Shown here piece by piece: positions 15,534 through 25,965 of a stretch of DNA of 64,000 nt. Every line of letters begins with the position of its first letter. Position 1 is the stretch's first letter. A program made the translations under genes and the position numbers. The DNA is from an uncultured Alistipes sp. (GTDB lineage: Bacteria; Bacteroidota; Bacteroidia; Bacteroidales; Rikenellaceae): contig CALUMQ010000029.1 of assembly GCA_944321765.1 (NCBI GenBank), positions 233,468 to 297,467 of the forward strand, written 5' to 3'. A model generated the notes under the pieces. That model was given only the letters and a program-made list of their open reading frames with translations. It ran no database searches and was not told the DNA's origin.

Positions 15534-18392
15534 ATGGCGACTCCGCACCCATTTCTCAGACTCCTATTGAGCGGCTTTGCGTCGTTCTGCTCCCTGCTGC
15601 TCCCCGCAACGGGGCTCCGGGCCTCCATCCCGGGCGCAATCAGTCTGTCGCCCGCCGACTACCAGGCAGCCAACAAGAACTGGGCGATCGCAAAGGACAG
15701 CGTCGGAACGCTTTACGTTGGCAACGACCAGGGACTGCTCGAATTCGACGGCCTCCAATGGCGGCTTCACGAACTCCCCGGCGCCCCGATCGTGCGATCG
15801 GTATATCCCCTTTCGCACGACGTGATTCTCACCGGAGGATTCGAGGAGTTCGGACGCTGGGACCGCGACGCCTCGGGAGGTCTGCAATACACGTCGCTCG
15901 TCCCCGAGCATCCCGGAGAGCGATTCCTGGACAGCGATTTCTGGCGCATTCTCCCCTGGAAGGGGCGTATTCTCTTCCAGTCGTTTCACGAAATATACGC
16001 CTACGACGGCGAGCAGGTGACGCGGCTGACCGCGGGGGGGGGAAATGTGAACATGCTCTTCCTGCTGACGGCCGGAACGGAGTGCTGGGTGCAGGAGATG
16101 AACGGCCCGATCCATCGGCTCCGGGAGTCGGGACTCGAACAACTCCCGGGAAGCGAGTTGTTCCGTTCGACCACCGTCCGGGTATTGCTGCCGGGACCCC
16201 GCGACGGGGAGTGGATTCTCGGAACCGGGGATGCCGGACTCTGGATCTATGACGGCCGGCGTTTCACTCCGTGGAGCCCGGAGCTCTCCCGCCATCTGAA
16301 GGAGGAGGAGCTCAACTGCGGCATCCGGACCTCGCGCGACACCTATCTGTTCGGAACGCTGCTGGGAGGAGTCTACGAAACCGATCTCGACGGAAACATC
16401 CTCACACGAATCTCCACCGACAACCGGCTGGCCAACAACAGCGTAATGGCGCTCTTCGAGGAGAACCGACACCACGTGTGGGCCGCGCTGGACCGCGGGC
16501 TCACGCTCCTCACGTACAGCGAAGGCATCGACTTCCATACCTATGACAACTGGCTCCAGGGCTCGATCTACGACGCCTGCCGGTGGCAGGGAAAGCTTCT
16601 GCTGGCCACCAATCAGGGGGTGGTGAGCATCGACGAACGACAGCTGGCCCGCGGAGAGGCTCATCCCGAGGATTTCAGGTCCCTGCCGGGGCTCAGCGGG
16701 CAGGTGTGGTCGTTCAACACGATCGACGGACGTCTCTTCGTCTGCCACAACCAGGGAATCGCGGAGATTCACAAGGATCTCTCACTGAGCAAAGTGTCCG
16801 ACATGGGAGGCTATCGGCTGAAACAGATCCGGCTCGGAGACAACTCCTACACGCTGTTCGCCTCGTACTACAAGCTGCGGGGATTCGACGGCACCCGCAC
16901 CTGGGAGATCGACGGGCTGGACGAAGCCATCTTCAGCATCGAGACCGACTACATGCAGAATCTCTGGCTGGAGCACCCCACCAAGGGGGTCTACCGTTGC
17001 CGGATAGACGCCACGGGACACCGCATCATCCGCCACACTTCGTACGGAGGCGGATCAAACGACGGACTCCCCTATCGGCTCCGACAGTTCCCCGTCGGCG
17101 GACGGATGGCCTTCGTCGGCGACGACCGCTTCTTCCTCTACAACGAATTCACCGACCGCATCGAGCCCGACTCGACGCTCAATGCCGTATGCCGCGACGT
17201 GAAGGAGATCCGCCGCGTGGTACCTTTCGACAAGGAGCTCTTCTGGGTGCTGACCAACCGCGGTATCTGGATCCTGCAATACGACGGCGCCCGCAACGCC
17301 TCGCTGCGTCCCTGCGCGGGCATCCCGAGCGGGAACCTCATCTACGGATACGAGCAGGTGGCGCGCCTCGACGACTCGACAAGCCTCTTCTGCGGCGACA
17401 ACGGATTCGAGATCGTCGCGCCCCAGCGAGTCGCCACGGCCGCCCCGGCAGCCGCCCCGCGCATCGAGGCCGTCGGATCGGCCGACCGCCGGGGACGCAT
17501 CCGCTGGCTCACGAAAACGGCAGGGGCACAGATTCCCTACGCACAACACTCGGTGACGTTCCACTACAACTCACCCGACACGCCTCCCTCGGAGAAGAGG
17601 TTCCGCTACCGGCTCTCGGGCATCGACAACGCCTGGGCAGAGCCTACGCTGCAGGAGAGCGTCGAGTACGCCCGTCTGCCGCAGGGCCGCTACACCTTCG
17701 AGGTTGCCGTCAGCGACCGTTTCGGACGCTGGTCCGAACCCACGGCCTTCGAGTTCGAGATTCTGACGCCCTGGTACCTCTCGGGGTGGGCCTATCTGGG
17801 ATATCTGCTCTCCGCTGCGGCGCTCTTCTACGGCGTGTGGATGCTCGTGATGAGCATCTACCGCCGCCGCTACCTGCGCCATCTCCGACTGCAGGAGATC
17901 GTCTCGCTGCGCAACACCAACCGGGAGCTCCGGCAGAGGGTCGAGCAGTGTGAGGCCGAGATCATCGCCCAGGGTTCGACCCTGCTGGGACGCGACGAGA
18001 TGATCCTCCACATGCGCAACCTGGTCAACGATTTCCACAGCAAGCAGGGAAACGGCAATTCGGCAATCCTGCAGCAGAAGATCAATACGTATGTCAACAG
18101 CCGCCTCGACACGGAGAGCGACTGGACGATGTTCCTCATCAAGTTCGAGCAGAAGCACGCCAACTACTTCCGCACGATGAAGGAGCGCTTCCCGGAGCTG
18201 ACCACCAGTGACCTGCGGCTGAGCGCCTGCCTGAAGATGAATCTCTGCACGAAGGAGATCGCGGCGCTGATGAACCTCTCGGTGCGCGCCGTTGAAAACA
18301 GCCGCTACCGGCTCCGCAAGAAACTCGGGCTCAAGTCGACCCAGAACCTCAACGAGTTCCTCATGCACATCGATACGCCGTCCTCGGAATAG
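15534..18392 (+). CDS. One-component sensor-regulator: beta-propeller, Y_Y_Y, LuxR HTH
   Basis: 952 residues. A signal-like N-terminus is followed by a long repetitive region (about 35-640) with blade-like units (GTLYVGNDQGLLEFDGLQW; HHVWAALDRGLTLLTY) typical of periplasmic two-propeller sensors. A Y_Y_Y domain follows (about 670-740; FRYRLSGIDNAWAEP, GRYTFEVAVSDRFGRW), then one membrane helix (about 750-775), a coiled coil and a C-terminal helix-turn-helix of LuxR type (about 895-950; TTSDLRLSACLKMNLCTKEI and AALMNLSVRAVENSRYRLRK). There is no histidine kinase or receiver domain, unlike hybrid two-component regulators. It precedes a SusCD operon on the same strand and most likely senses a glycan in the periplasm and activates that operon. 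Confidence 0.85.
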   Translation: MATPHPFLRLLLSGFASFCSLLLPATGLRASIPGAISLSPADYQAANKNWAIAKDSVGTLYVGNDQGLLEFDGLQWRLHELPGAPIVRSVYPLSHDVILTGGFEEFGRWDRDASGGLQYTSLVPEHPGERFLDSDFWRILPWKGRILFQSFHEIYAYDGEQVTRLTAGGGNVNMLFLLTAGTECWVQEMNGPIHRLRESGLEQLPGSELFRSTTVRVLLPGPRDGEWILGTGDAGLWIYDGRRFTPWSPELSRHLKEEELNCGIRTSRDTYLFGTLLGGVYETDLDGNILTRISTDNRLANNSVMALFEENRHHVWAALDRGLTLLTYSEGIDFHTYDNWLQGSIYDACRWQGKLLLATNQGVVSIDERQLARGEAHPEDFRSLPGLSGQVWSFNTIDGRLFVCHNQGIAEIHKDLSLSKVSDMGGYRLKQIRLGDNSYTLFASYYKLRGFDGTRTWEIDGLDEAIFSIETDYMQNLWLEHPTKGVYRCRIDATGHRIIRHTSYGGGSNDGLPYRLRQFPVGGRMAFVGDDRFFLYNEFTDRIEPDSTLNAVCRDVKEIRRVVPFDKELFWVLTNRGIWILQYDGARNASLRPCAGIPSGNLIYGYEQVARLDDSTSLFCGDNGFEIVAPQRVATAAPAAAPRIEAVGSADRRGRIRWLTKTAGAQIPYAQHSVTFHYNSPDTPPSEKRFRYRLSGIDNAWAEPTLQESVEYARLPQGRYTFEVAVSDRFGRWSEPTAFEFEILTPWYLSGWAYLGYLLSAAALFYGVWMLVMSIYRRRYLRHLRLQEIVSLRNTNRELRQRVEQCEAEIIAQGSTLLGRDEMILHMRNLVNDFHSKQGNGNSAILQQKINTYVNSRLDTESDWTMFLIKFEQKHANYFRTMKERFPELTTSDLRLSACLKMNLCTKEIAALMNLSVRAVENSRYRLRKKLGLKSTQNLNEFLMHIDTPSSE

Positions 18393-18551
18393 TCTCCCCG
18401 GGACCCGGAAGGCGTAAAAATCATAACATATTGCAAAACAAAGTAATAACCATCAGCTGAGAGGTGATGGAGTACCTCCTTGTCGCCTCTTTCAAAGGCC
18501 CGGAGTAGTCAAAATGGGGTAAAAACGGTCGCAGGGAATCGTACCTCCGGC

Positions 18552-18559
18552 TAATTTTG
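18552..18559 (+). promoter_or_regulatory. Possible -7 box upstream of the first SusC
   Basis: TAATTTTG matches TAnnTTTG, 97 bases upstream of the SusC start. No -33 element is apparent, which would fit activator dependence. A short inverted repeat GAGGT-8-ACCTC lies nearby around 18460-18480. Nothing else is seen in 18393-18656. Confidence 0.35.
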
Positions 18560-18656
18560 TTACAGCCAAATCCGGGCTTGTCATGCGTCATGATGTCGTG
18601 ACGACACGGCAAGCCGCCGAAATCGGGCCACTAATTACTAAACCTAAAATAATGTT

Positions 18657-21600
18657 ATGAGAAAAAATCGACAGGATCGACCGATGAAGAGCGGTCTGTA
18701 TCGGTTCTTCAGAACTATCGCGGCAGTGATAGTGTCGATCAGCGCCACAATGGGCGTTTTTGCACAACAGGGGCAACCCGGTACGGTGAGAGGCACGGTC
18801 CTCGATCCGAACAACCAACCGATCGTCGGGGCAAGCGTCATCGTCGTGGGGACCGTCAACGGCACCACCACGGGTATCGACGGAGCCTTCGAACTGCGCG
18901 CCTCCGAGGGGCAGCAACTCGAGATTTCGTTCGTCGGCATGTCGACGGCCGTCGTTCCCGTCTCGTTCGACCCCATCCGGGTCGTGCTCAATGAAGAGTC
19001 GACGATGATCGACGAGGCCGTGGTCATCGGTTACGGTACGGCCAAGAAGCGCGACCTCACGGGCTCGATCGTCAACGTCGACGCCGAAGACATCGCCAAC
19101 CGTCCCGCCTCGAACCCCCTGGCATCGCTCCAGGGACGCGTCGCCGGTGTGCAGATCACCAACACGGGACGCGCGGGACAGGACCCGGAGATCCGTATCC
19201 GCGGAACAAACTCCATCAACGGATTCGCCCCGCTGTATGTGGTTGACGGACTCTTCACGGACAATATCAACTTCCTGAACTCGAACGATATCGAGTCGTT
19301 CGAAATCCTCAAGGACCCCTCGTCGCTGGCCATCTTCGGCGTGCGCGGCGCCAACGGCGTGATCATCATCACGACCAAACGCGCCAAGGAGGGTCAGACC
19401 GTCGTGAACGTCAACCAGTCGGTGGGCATCAAGCACGTAGGGCACCGTCTCTCGCTGACCAACGCCGCACAGTTCCGCGAGCTCTACAACGAACAGCTCG
19501 CCAACATGGGCTCCGATCCGTTCGACTACACGAACTACATGGCCGACACCGACTGGCAGGACGCCATCTTCCAGAATGCCGTCATCAGCCAGACCACGGC
19601 CAGCATCGCCAGCTCCGACGAGCGCAACAACTTCTACTTGGGCGTAGGCTACACCTACGAACAGGGCAACATCCTCAACGAGGAGATGCAGAAGGTGACG
19701 ATCAACTTCAGCGACGACTACAAGATGAACGACTGGCTGAAATTCGGCGTGCAGATGAACGGCGCCTACATGATGCCTGCCGACGCGAAGAACGTCACCG
19801 ATGCCATCCATGCAGCGCCCATCTCGCCCATCTATGCCGAGAACGGCGACTACTACCAGCTGCCGGCCTTCCAGAGTGCCCAGCTCGCCAACCCGCTGGT
19901 ATCCATCGAGGAGTTCGCCGCCCACAACAAGGCCCAGAACTACCGCTTTACGGGAAACGCCTACGGAGAGATCAACTTCCTCCCGCAGCTCAAGTTCCGT
20001 GCGGCCTTCTCGCTCGACTACGCCTCGGACAACTCCCGGCTCTTCTCTCCGGTGACCTATGAATACGATCCGGCAACGGGCGAGACCAACCCCCGCAGCC
20101 AGACCGAGAGCCTTTCGCAGACGAAGACCAACACGCTCAACGCCCAGCAGGACTACACGCTCACCTATACCGACACGTTCGCCGAGAAGCACAACCTCAC
20201 GCTCATGGCGGGTCTGACGACGAACTTCACCAGCTATGAGAGCCTCACGGCCGGCCGCAGCCAAAACATCACCACGGCCGACATTCTGATTCCGAACGAT
20301 CCCGACAAGTGGTGGATCTCGTCGATCGGCGACACCTCGACGGCCACCAACGGCGGAAGCCAGTACCGCAAGTTTACCATGTCGTACCTCTTCCGCGCCC
20401 TCTACAACTACGACAACCGTTACCTGTTGAACGCTTCGTACCGCCGCGACGGTGCCTCGGTCTTCAAGTACACGGGCAATACGTGGGACAACTTCTACTC
20501 GGTGGGTGCCGGATGGATCGTCTCCGAGGAGAACTTCATGCGCAACCAGGATGTCATCGACTATCTGAAGGTCAAGGGTTCGTACGGCGTGCTGGGTAAC
20601 CAGAACATCGGCTCGGCAGGAGGCAACTACCCCGCCTTCCCGACGCTCAACTCTTCGAATGCCGTGTTCGGCGACAACATCATCTCCTCGTTCTCGCAGG
20701 CATACCTCGCCACGAACCTCCGCTGGGAGAAGACCAAGGCCTGGGAGGTCGGCGTCGAGATCCAGATGTTCGACCAGCGGCTGCACCTCGAGCCCACCTA
20801 CTACAGCAAGAAGACCGAGGATCTGATCTGCTACCTCGAGAGTTTCATGGGCGCTCAGGACGGACTGATCAACGCCGGTTCGCTGCGCAACCGCGGCTTC
20901 GAGCTCTCCGGATCGTGGAGCGACAGGATCGGGCAGGACTTCCGCTACACCCTCTCGGGCAACCTCACCACGATCGACAACGAGGTGCTCACGCTGGGCA
21001 AGACCTATTACGAGGGTGACAAGAGCGTCGCCGTCTCCGAGCCCGGACGTCCGATCGGCTACTTCTACGGATATGTCGTCGAGGGTGTCTACCAGAACGC
21101 CGCCGACATCGCCGCCTCACCGACGAACACCCTGGCCACGGTAGCTCCCGGCGACCTGAAGTTCAAGGATGTGAACAACGACGGACAGATCACCGCCGAC
21201 GACCGTACGATGATCGGCAACCCGACCCCGGACTTCACCTACGGATACTCGCTCAACCTGCAGTACAAGAACTTTGACCTCGGCATCGACTTCCAGGGTG
21301 TCTACGGCAACGAGATCTACAACACGGGATTCCTCTCCGCCTTCGCACAGTACAACTACAACACCAAGCGTCTGGGACGCTGGAACGGCGAGGGTACCTC
21401 GAACTGGGAGCCGATTCTCGACTCCTCGCGTTCGATCCAGATGGAGAATTCGAACTACTATATCGAGGATGGCAGCTACCTGCGTCTGAAGAACATCCAG
21501 ATCGGGTACAGCTTCAACGAGCGACTGCTGAAGAAGATCCGCATCAAGGCGCTGCGTCTGTTCTTCAACATCGACAACCTCAAGACCTGGGCGCACAACA

Positions 21601-21710
21601 CCGGCTACACGCCCGAAATCGGCGGCTCGGCACTCGCATTCGGCATCGACACCGGATCGACCTACCCCATGCCCACGACCTATACTTTCGGTGTAAACGT
21701 ATCTTTCTAA
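18657..21710 (+). CDS. SusC-like TonB-dependent transporter (glucan locus)
   Basis: 1017 residues. After a signal (GVFAQQ) comes a CarboxypepD_reg-like domain (VRGTVLDPNNQPIVGASVIV), a TonB-box-like stretch (EAVVIGYGTAKKRDLTGSI), the plug (about 130-250, EIRIRGTNSINGFAPLYVVD) and a 22-strand-type barrel with terminal aromatic FGVNVSF. It imports oligosaccharides across the outer membrane with SusD and TonB. It starts the operon with SusD, a LamG lipoprotein, GH144, GH3 and GH144 genes, so the likely cargo is beta-1,2-gluco-oligosaccharide. Substrate is inferred from the enzymes. Confidence 0.93.
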   Translation: MRKNRQDRPMKSGLYRFFRTIAAVIVSISATMGVFAQQGQPGTVRGTVLDPNNQPIVGASVIVVGTVNGTTTGIDGAFELRASEGQQLEISFVGMSTAVVPVSFDPIRVVLNEESTMIDEAVVIGYGTAKKRDLTGSIVNVDAEDIANRPASNPLASLQGRVAGVQITNTGRAGQDPEIRIRGTNSINGFAPLYVVDGLFTDNINFLNSNDIESFEILKDPSSLAIFGVRGANGVIIITTKRAKEGQTVVNVNQSVGIKHVGHRLSLTNAAQFRELYNEQLANMGSDPFDYTNYMADTDWQDAIFQNAVISQTTASIASSDERNNFYLGVGYTYEQGNILNEEMQKVTINFSDDYKMNDWLKFGVQMNGAYMMPADAKNVTDAIHAAPISPIYAENGDYYQLPAFQSAQLANPLVSIEEFAAHNKAQNYRFTGNAYGEINFLPQLKFRAAFSLDYASDNSRLFSPVTYEYDPATGETNPRSQTESLSQTKTNTLNAQQDYTLTYTDTFAEKHNLTLMAGLTTNFTSYESLTAGRSQNITTADILIPNDPDKWWISSIGDTSTATNGGSQYRKFTMSYLFRALYNYDNRYLLNASYRRDGASVFKYTGNTWDNFYSVGAGWIVSEENFMRNQDVIDYLKVKGSYGVLGNQNIGSAGGNYPAFPTLNSSNAVFGDNIISSFSQAYLATNLRWEKTKAWEVGVEIQMFDQRLHLEPTYYSKKTEDLICYLESFMGAQDGLINAGSLRNRGFELSGSWSDRIGQDFRYTLSGNLTTIDNEVLTLGKTYYEGDKSVAVSEPGRPIGYFYGYVVEGVYQNAADIAASPTNTLATVAPGDLKFKDVNNDGQITADDRTMIGNPTPDFTYGYSLNLQYKNFDLGIDFQGVYGNEIYNTGFLSAFAQYNYNTKRLGRWNGEGTSNWEPILDSSRSIQMENSNYYIEDGSYLRLKNIQIGYSFNERLLKKIRIKALRLFFNIDNLKTWAHNTGYTPEIGGSALAFGIDTGSTYPMPTTYTFGVNVSF

Positions 21711-21723
21711 AACAGTCCAATCC

Positions 21724-23301
21724 ATGAAAACGATCATAAGCAAACTGACTTACGCGGCAGCAACCGCCACGCTTCTGCTGAGCGCGTCGTGTGCCGACCT
21801 GCTCGACCAGCGTCCCCAGGGACAGTGGACGATCGACGACGTCGAGGGCGGCGCCTACTTCTCCAAGGTGATGGGCCTCTACGCCGACGCCCGCAGCTAC
21901 AACATCACCTCGGGTATCCCGGCCTTTGCCGTGCACCTCTACCGTTCGGAGGATTCGCGCAAGGGTTCGACGACCACCGACGGCGCCGAGCACACCCCGA
22001 TGTACGATGAATACCAGTATTCGGCAGCCAACTCGCTGCTCGATCCCTACTGGACGCAGAACTACTCGATCATCCACGACGCCAACACCGTTCTCGACGA
22101 GATGGAGAAGGCCCAGGCGGCCGGCGAAACGCTCGATCAGGAAGAGCTCTACTGCGGCATGGAGGCCCGCTTCTTCCGCGGATGGTGCTACTTCAACCTG
22201 GTGCGTGCCTTCGGCGAGGTGCCGCTGATCGACTTCGCCATCACCAACTCCGAGGAGGCGAACATTCCGAAATCCTCGGTGAGCGAGATCTACGAACTGA
22301 TCGACGCCGACCTCACGGCGGCCGAAGGTCTGCCGCGCGAGTGGGATTCGAAATACATCGGACGCCTCACCTACGGCGCCGCCCGTGCGCTGCACGCCAA
22401 AGCCTACGCACAGCGCGGCATGTGGTCGCAGATGTATCAGGCCGCCAAGGATGTCATCGACACGCATGTCTACGATCTGAATACGCCGTTCGACAAGATC
22501 TTCCGCGAGGAGGGCGAGAACAGCTCCGAGTCGGTATGGGAGCTGCAGTGCACGGCGACGACCGCCGAGCCCGCATCGAGTTCGCTGGGCAGCCAGTTCT
22601 GCCAGGTGCAGGGATGCCGCGGCTCGGGCACGAGCAACCTCGGATGGGGCTGGCACATGGCCGAGGAGAGCATTCTCGACATCTTCGAGGAGAACGACCC
22701 GCGTCGTGACGAGACGCTGCTCTACTTCTCGACCCCCACGAAACCGTGGCCGAGCTACGCTCCCGCTACCGGAAATGCACCCTACAACGAGTTCCTCGTT
22801 TCGCAGGACGGACTCGACGGAGACTTCTACAACAAAAAGGCCTACTGCAGCCCCACGCTGCGCTCGCTCTACGGAAGCAACGACGGTTTCTGGTACAACA
22901 TCCGCATGATCCGCTACTCGGACGTGGTGCTGATGGCCGCCGAAGCAGCCTGCGAACTGGGCGGCGACGCCATGACCCGGGAGGCGCTGAACTATTTGGA
23001 GATGGTACGCGCCCGCGCCCGTGGCTCCAACACGTCGATTCTGCCCGAGGTGACCACCACCGACCAGGCCGAACTGCGCAAGGCGATCCATCATGAGCGT
23101 CACGTGGAGCTGGCCCTCGAATTCGACCGTTTCTACGACCTCGTGCGCTGGGATGACGCCGGCGTCGGTGCCGAGGACGGCGCCCAGGCCGTGCTCGGAC
23201 CGCTGGGATACACCCCCAAGAACAAATACCTGCCCCTGCCGCAGAGCGAGATCGACGCTTCGAACGGCGTGCTTGTGCAGAACCCCGATTACGCAAACTG
23301 A
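21724..23301 (+). CDS. SusD-like glycan-binding lipoprotein
   Basis: 525 residues with lipobox LLLSASC. SusD/RagB features: a start resembling DLLDQRPQGQWTIDDV, the helix-repeat core (EELYCGMEARFFRGWCYFNL; ALHAKAYAQRGMWSQMYQAA), a RYSDVVLMAAEAACELGG segment and the C-terminal HHERHVELALEFDRFYDLVR followed by LPLPQSEID. It acts as a lid on the SusC barrel and captures the glycan at the cell surface. It is 13 bases after SusC, in the same operon. Confidence 0.93.
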   Translation: MKTIISKLTYAAATATLLLSASCADLLDQRPQGQWTIDDVEGGAYFSKVMGLYADARSYNITSGIPAFAVHLYRSEDSRKGSTTTDGAEHTPMYDEYQYSAANSLLDPYWTQNYSIIHDANTVLDEMEKAQAAGETLDQEELYCGMEARFFRGWCYFNLVRAFGEVPLIDFAITNSEEANIPKSSVSEIYELIDADLTAAEGLPREWDSKYIGRLTYGAARALHAKAYAQRGMWSQMYQAAKDVIDTHVYDLNTPFDKIFREEGENSSESVWELQCTATTAEPASSSLGSQFCQVQGCRGSGTSNLGWGWHMAEESILDIFEENDPRRDETLLYFSTPTKPWPSYAPATGNAPYNEFLVSQDGLDGDFYNKKAYCSPTLRSLYGSNDGFWYNIRMIRYSDVVLMAAEAACELGGDAMTREALNYLEMVRARARGSNTSILPEVTTTDQAELRKAIHHERHVELALEFDRFYDLVRWDDAGVGAEDGAQAVLGPLGYTPKNKYLPLPQSEIDASNGVLVQNPDYAN

Positions 23302-23316
23302 TAAAACCGAAAAAAG

Positions 23317-24207
23317 ATGAAAACCACGAAATATCTGTTTCTTCTGCTGACGGCCGCAGGGCTGGTGTGCGGCGCACAGTCGTGCAAGCAGGATCTGGGG
23401 CAGAATCCCCCGTTCAACTATCCCACCGAGGATTCGGGCAACGATGACGAAGGTGAAGGTGAAGGTGACGAGGGCGGCAGCACCTCACAGTTCCCCGATG
23501 CTCTCTACCACCTGGCTTTCGAGGACGACCTCAAGACGGACGGCACGCTTGCCGGTTCGGTAACGCTCCATGACGGGGACGCCGAGGCCGTGTTCGACAC
23601 CGGTGCGATCGGCAAGGGCTACCAGAATGCAAATGGGCAGGCCCTGATCCTCACCCCAGACGCCGAATCGCTCTCCGCACTTGCGGAGCTGAAGAGCTTT
23701 ACGGTGGCCATGTGGATCAAGTTCGACGGATCCAACGCCGGGTCCACCAACCTCTTTTCCCTGGGCAACAGCGCCGACGCGGTAGGCAACATCGCCTTCT
23801 TCCTCAACAACGGCAACGCCCAGGATCCCGGAAGCTTCTATTTCAAGGGATACTTCGGCACGACGACCGGCACCACGTGGTTCGACCTCGGAGGCGACAC
23901 CACGATCACCGGCATGGCCGACTCCTGGCAGCACGTGGCCCTGAGCTTCGACGGCGAAACCTCGACCATGACGCTCTGGCACAACGGAACGGTCAAGAGC
24001 TCCTACACCTGGGACGGTCTGGCCCTGGGATTCAAGAACCTCACGGGCTTTGTCCTCGGCGCCTTCCCCGCACAGGTGGGACTCGGCGCCACGGGAGACT
24101 GGACCGCGACGGCCGACTTCTACACCGGCATGATAGATGAGGTCTACCTCTTCGGCAAGGCGCTCACGGCCGACGAAATGACAGCCCTGTACAACCGTGC
24201 AGAGTAA
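23317..24207 (+). CDS. Surface lipoprotein with LamG-like domain
   Basis: 296 residues. The signal ends AQSC (Cys23). An acidic Gly/Asp/Glu linker (about 37-55) separates it from a concanavalin/LamG-like sandwich (about 60-290) with FTVAMWIKFDG, DSWQHVALSFDGET, MTLWHNGTV and IDEVYLFGKALTADEMTALY, the usual LamG ending. Its position right after SusD is that of a surface glycan-binding protein, so it probably helps hold the polymer; enzymatic activity is not expected. Start lies 15 bases after the SusD stop. Confidence 0.8.
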   Translation: MKTTKYLFLLLTAAGLVCGAQSCKQDLGQNPPFNYPTEDSGNDDEGEGEGDEGGSTSQFPDALYHLAFEDDLKTDGTLAGSVTLHDGDAEAVFDTGAIGKGYQNANGQALILTPDAESLSALAELKSFTVAMWIKFDGSNAGSTNLFSLGNSADAVGNIAFFLNNGNAQDPGSFYFKGYFGTTTGTTWFDLGGDTTITGMADSWQHVALSFDGETSTMTLWHNGTVKSSYTWDGLALGFKNLTGFVLGAFPAQVGLGATGDWTATADFYTGMIDEVYLFGKALTADEMTALYNRAE

Positions 24208-24232
24208 CAAACCGATGAAAACCGATTGAAAC

Positions 24233-25909
24233 ATGAAGATGCACGCTTATCTGAAGATGGGAGTTTGCGGGTTGCTGTTCGGGTGCTTCGGATGCAGCAG
24301 CGATTCGAGCGGTTCGTCTGTTCCGGCACCGGGGGAAACCCTGGTGCTGGAGCAGATTGTCATCGGCGACCAGAGCGGTCTGGAAGGTTTTGACAACGTG
24401 CCGACCGATGCCGTTATCCGGCTCGACTTTTCGGCAGAACTCGATCCCGCGACCGTGGAGAAGAACATCTACCTGCGCCGTTCGGGAAAGGTCGTCGACG
24501 CGCAGATCGACTACGACGGAGCCCTGAGCGTAACACTCACACCTGCAGAGGAGCTCACCGCACAGGCCGAATATCAGTTGATCGTCAACTCGGGGCTCGC
24601 AACGCCCCGGGGGACGAAGATCCTTACCGGCAAGGTGATCTCCCTCACCACGACACTCGACGACAGCGACAAGTTCGAGCGCATTCCCGACGAGGAGCTG
24701 CTCACTCTCGTGCAGCAGCAGACGTTCCGCTACTTCTGGGAGGGCGCCGAGCCGACGAGCGGCATGGCCCGCGAGCGCACTTCGTCGGGAGCCACCGTCA
24801 CGACGGGCGGCACCGGATTCGGCATCATGGCCATGCTCGTGGCCGCCGAACGGGGTTTCATCACCCGCGACGAGGCCTGCAGCCGCATCCAACGGATCGT
24901 AACGTTCCTCACGGAGAAGGCCACCGCCTACCACGGAGCCTATGCACACTGGATCAACGGAGAGACCGGAGCGACGATTCCCTTCTCGGCCGATGACAAC
25001 GGAGCCGATCTTGTGGAGACGGCCTACCTTTTCCAGGGACTGCTGACGGCCCGCGCCTACTTCGACGGAACGGGCGCCGAAGAGACCCTGCGTGAGGGAA
25101 TCACCCGGCTGTGGGAGGCCGTCGAGTGGGACTTTTTCACCAAGGAGGGGAGCGAAAAGGCCCTCTACTGGCATTGGAGCCCCGACAAGGGCTGGGCGAT
25201 GAACCTGCCCGTGCAAGGTTGGAACGAATCGCTGATAGTCTACGTGCTGGCCGCAGCGTCGCCCACTCATCCCATTGATGCCGAAGTGTACGATAACGGC
25301 TGGGCCCGCAACGGAGCCATTCGCAACGGAAAGCTCTTCTACGACACGACGCTGCCGCTGGGCGAGGACTACGGAGGCCCGATGTTCCTCTCGCACTACT
25401 CGTTCCTCGGACTCGACCCCTTCCGCCTCTCGGACAAGTATGCCGACTACGGCGAGCAGGTCCGGGCCCACGCCACGATCAACTACCGCTACTGCGTCGA
25501 CAACCCGAAGGGATACACCGGATACGGAGCCGACTGCTGGGGCCTTACGGCCAGCGACATCGACGACGGGTACAGCGCCTCGTCCCCGACCAACGATCTG
25601 GGAGTCATCGCCCCGACTGCGGCCCTGGCCTCGATGCCCTTCCTTCCCGAGGAGTCGATGGCCGCCCTGCACCGCTTCTACTACAAACTGGGCGACAGGC
25701 TCTGGAGCGACTACGGATTCATCGATGCCTTCAACCTCTCTACCGGCTGGTACGATACCGACATGCACATCGCCATCGACCAGGGACCGATCATCGTAAT
25801 GATCGAGAACTACCGCAGCGGGCTGCTGTGGAATCTGTTCATGGCTGACAGCGAGGTGCTCGCCGGACTGCAGCGGCTCGGATTCATCGTCGGAGAGGCC
25901 GGGGCGTAA
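24233..25909 (+). CDS. GH144-type beta-1,2-glucanase with N-terminal Ig-like domain
   Basis: 558 residues. The lipobox is CFGC (Cys21). Residues about 37-130 form a Big_5-like Ig domain (VPTDAVIRLDFSAELDPATV). The rest is the glycoamylase-like alpha/alpha toroid of GH144: LVQQQTFRYFWEGAEPTSGM, TTGGTGFGIMAMLVA, YWHWSPDKGWAMNLPVQGWN, CWGLTASD, AIDQGPIIVMIENYRSGLLW. Characterised members hydrolyse beta-1,2-glucan (sophoro-oligosaccharides). The anchored form probably cuts the polymer at the surface or periplasmic face. A second GH144 gene two genes on lacks the Ig domain, suggesting division of work. Family recognition is by motif recall. Confidence 0.82.
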   Translation: MKMHAYLKMGVCGLLFGCFGCSSDSSGSSVPAPGETLVLEQIVIGDQSGLEGFDNVPTDAVIRLDFSAELDPATVEKNIYLRRSGKVVDAQIDYDGALSVTLTPAEELTAQAEYQLIVNSGLATPRGTKILTGKVISLTTTLDDSDKFERIPDEELLTLVQQQTFRYFWEGAEPTSGMARERTSSGATVTTGGTGFGIMAMLVAAERGFITRDEACSRIQRIVTFLTEKATAYHGAYAHWINGETGATIPFSADDNGADLVETAYLFQGLLTARAYFDGTGAEETLREGITRLWEAVEWDFFTKEGSEKALYWHWSPDKGWAMNLPVQGWNESLIVYVLAAASPTHPIDAEVYDNGWARNGAIRNGKLFYDTTLPLGEDYGGPMFLSHYSFLGLDPFRLSDKYADYGEQVRAHATINYRYCVDNPKGYTGYGADCWGLTASDIDDGYSASSPTNDLGVIAPTAALASMPFLPEESMAALHRFYYKLGDRLWSDYGFIDAFNLSTGWYDTDMHIAIDQGPIIVMIENYRSGLLWNLFMADSEVLAGLQRLGFIVGEAGA

Positions 25910-25965
25910 AACGCCCGAGACGCGTAAAACCTGAAAATACTAAACGAAACGAACAAGCAACACAC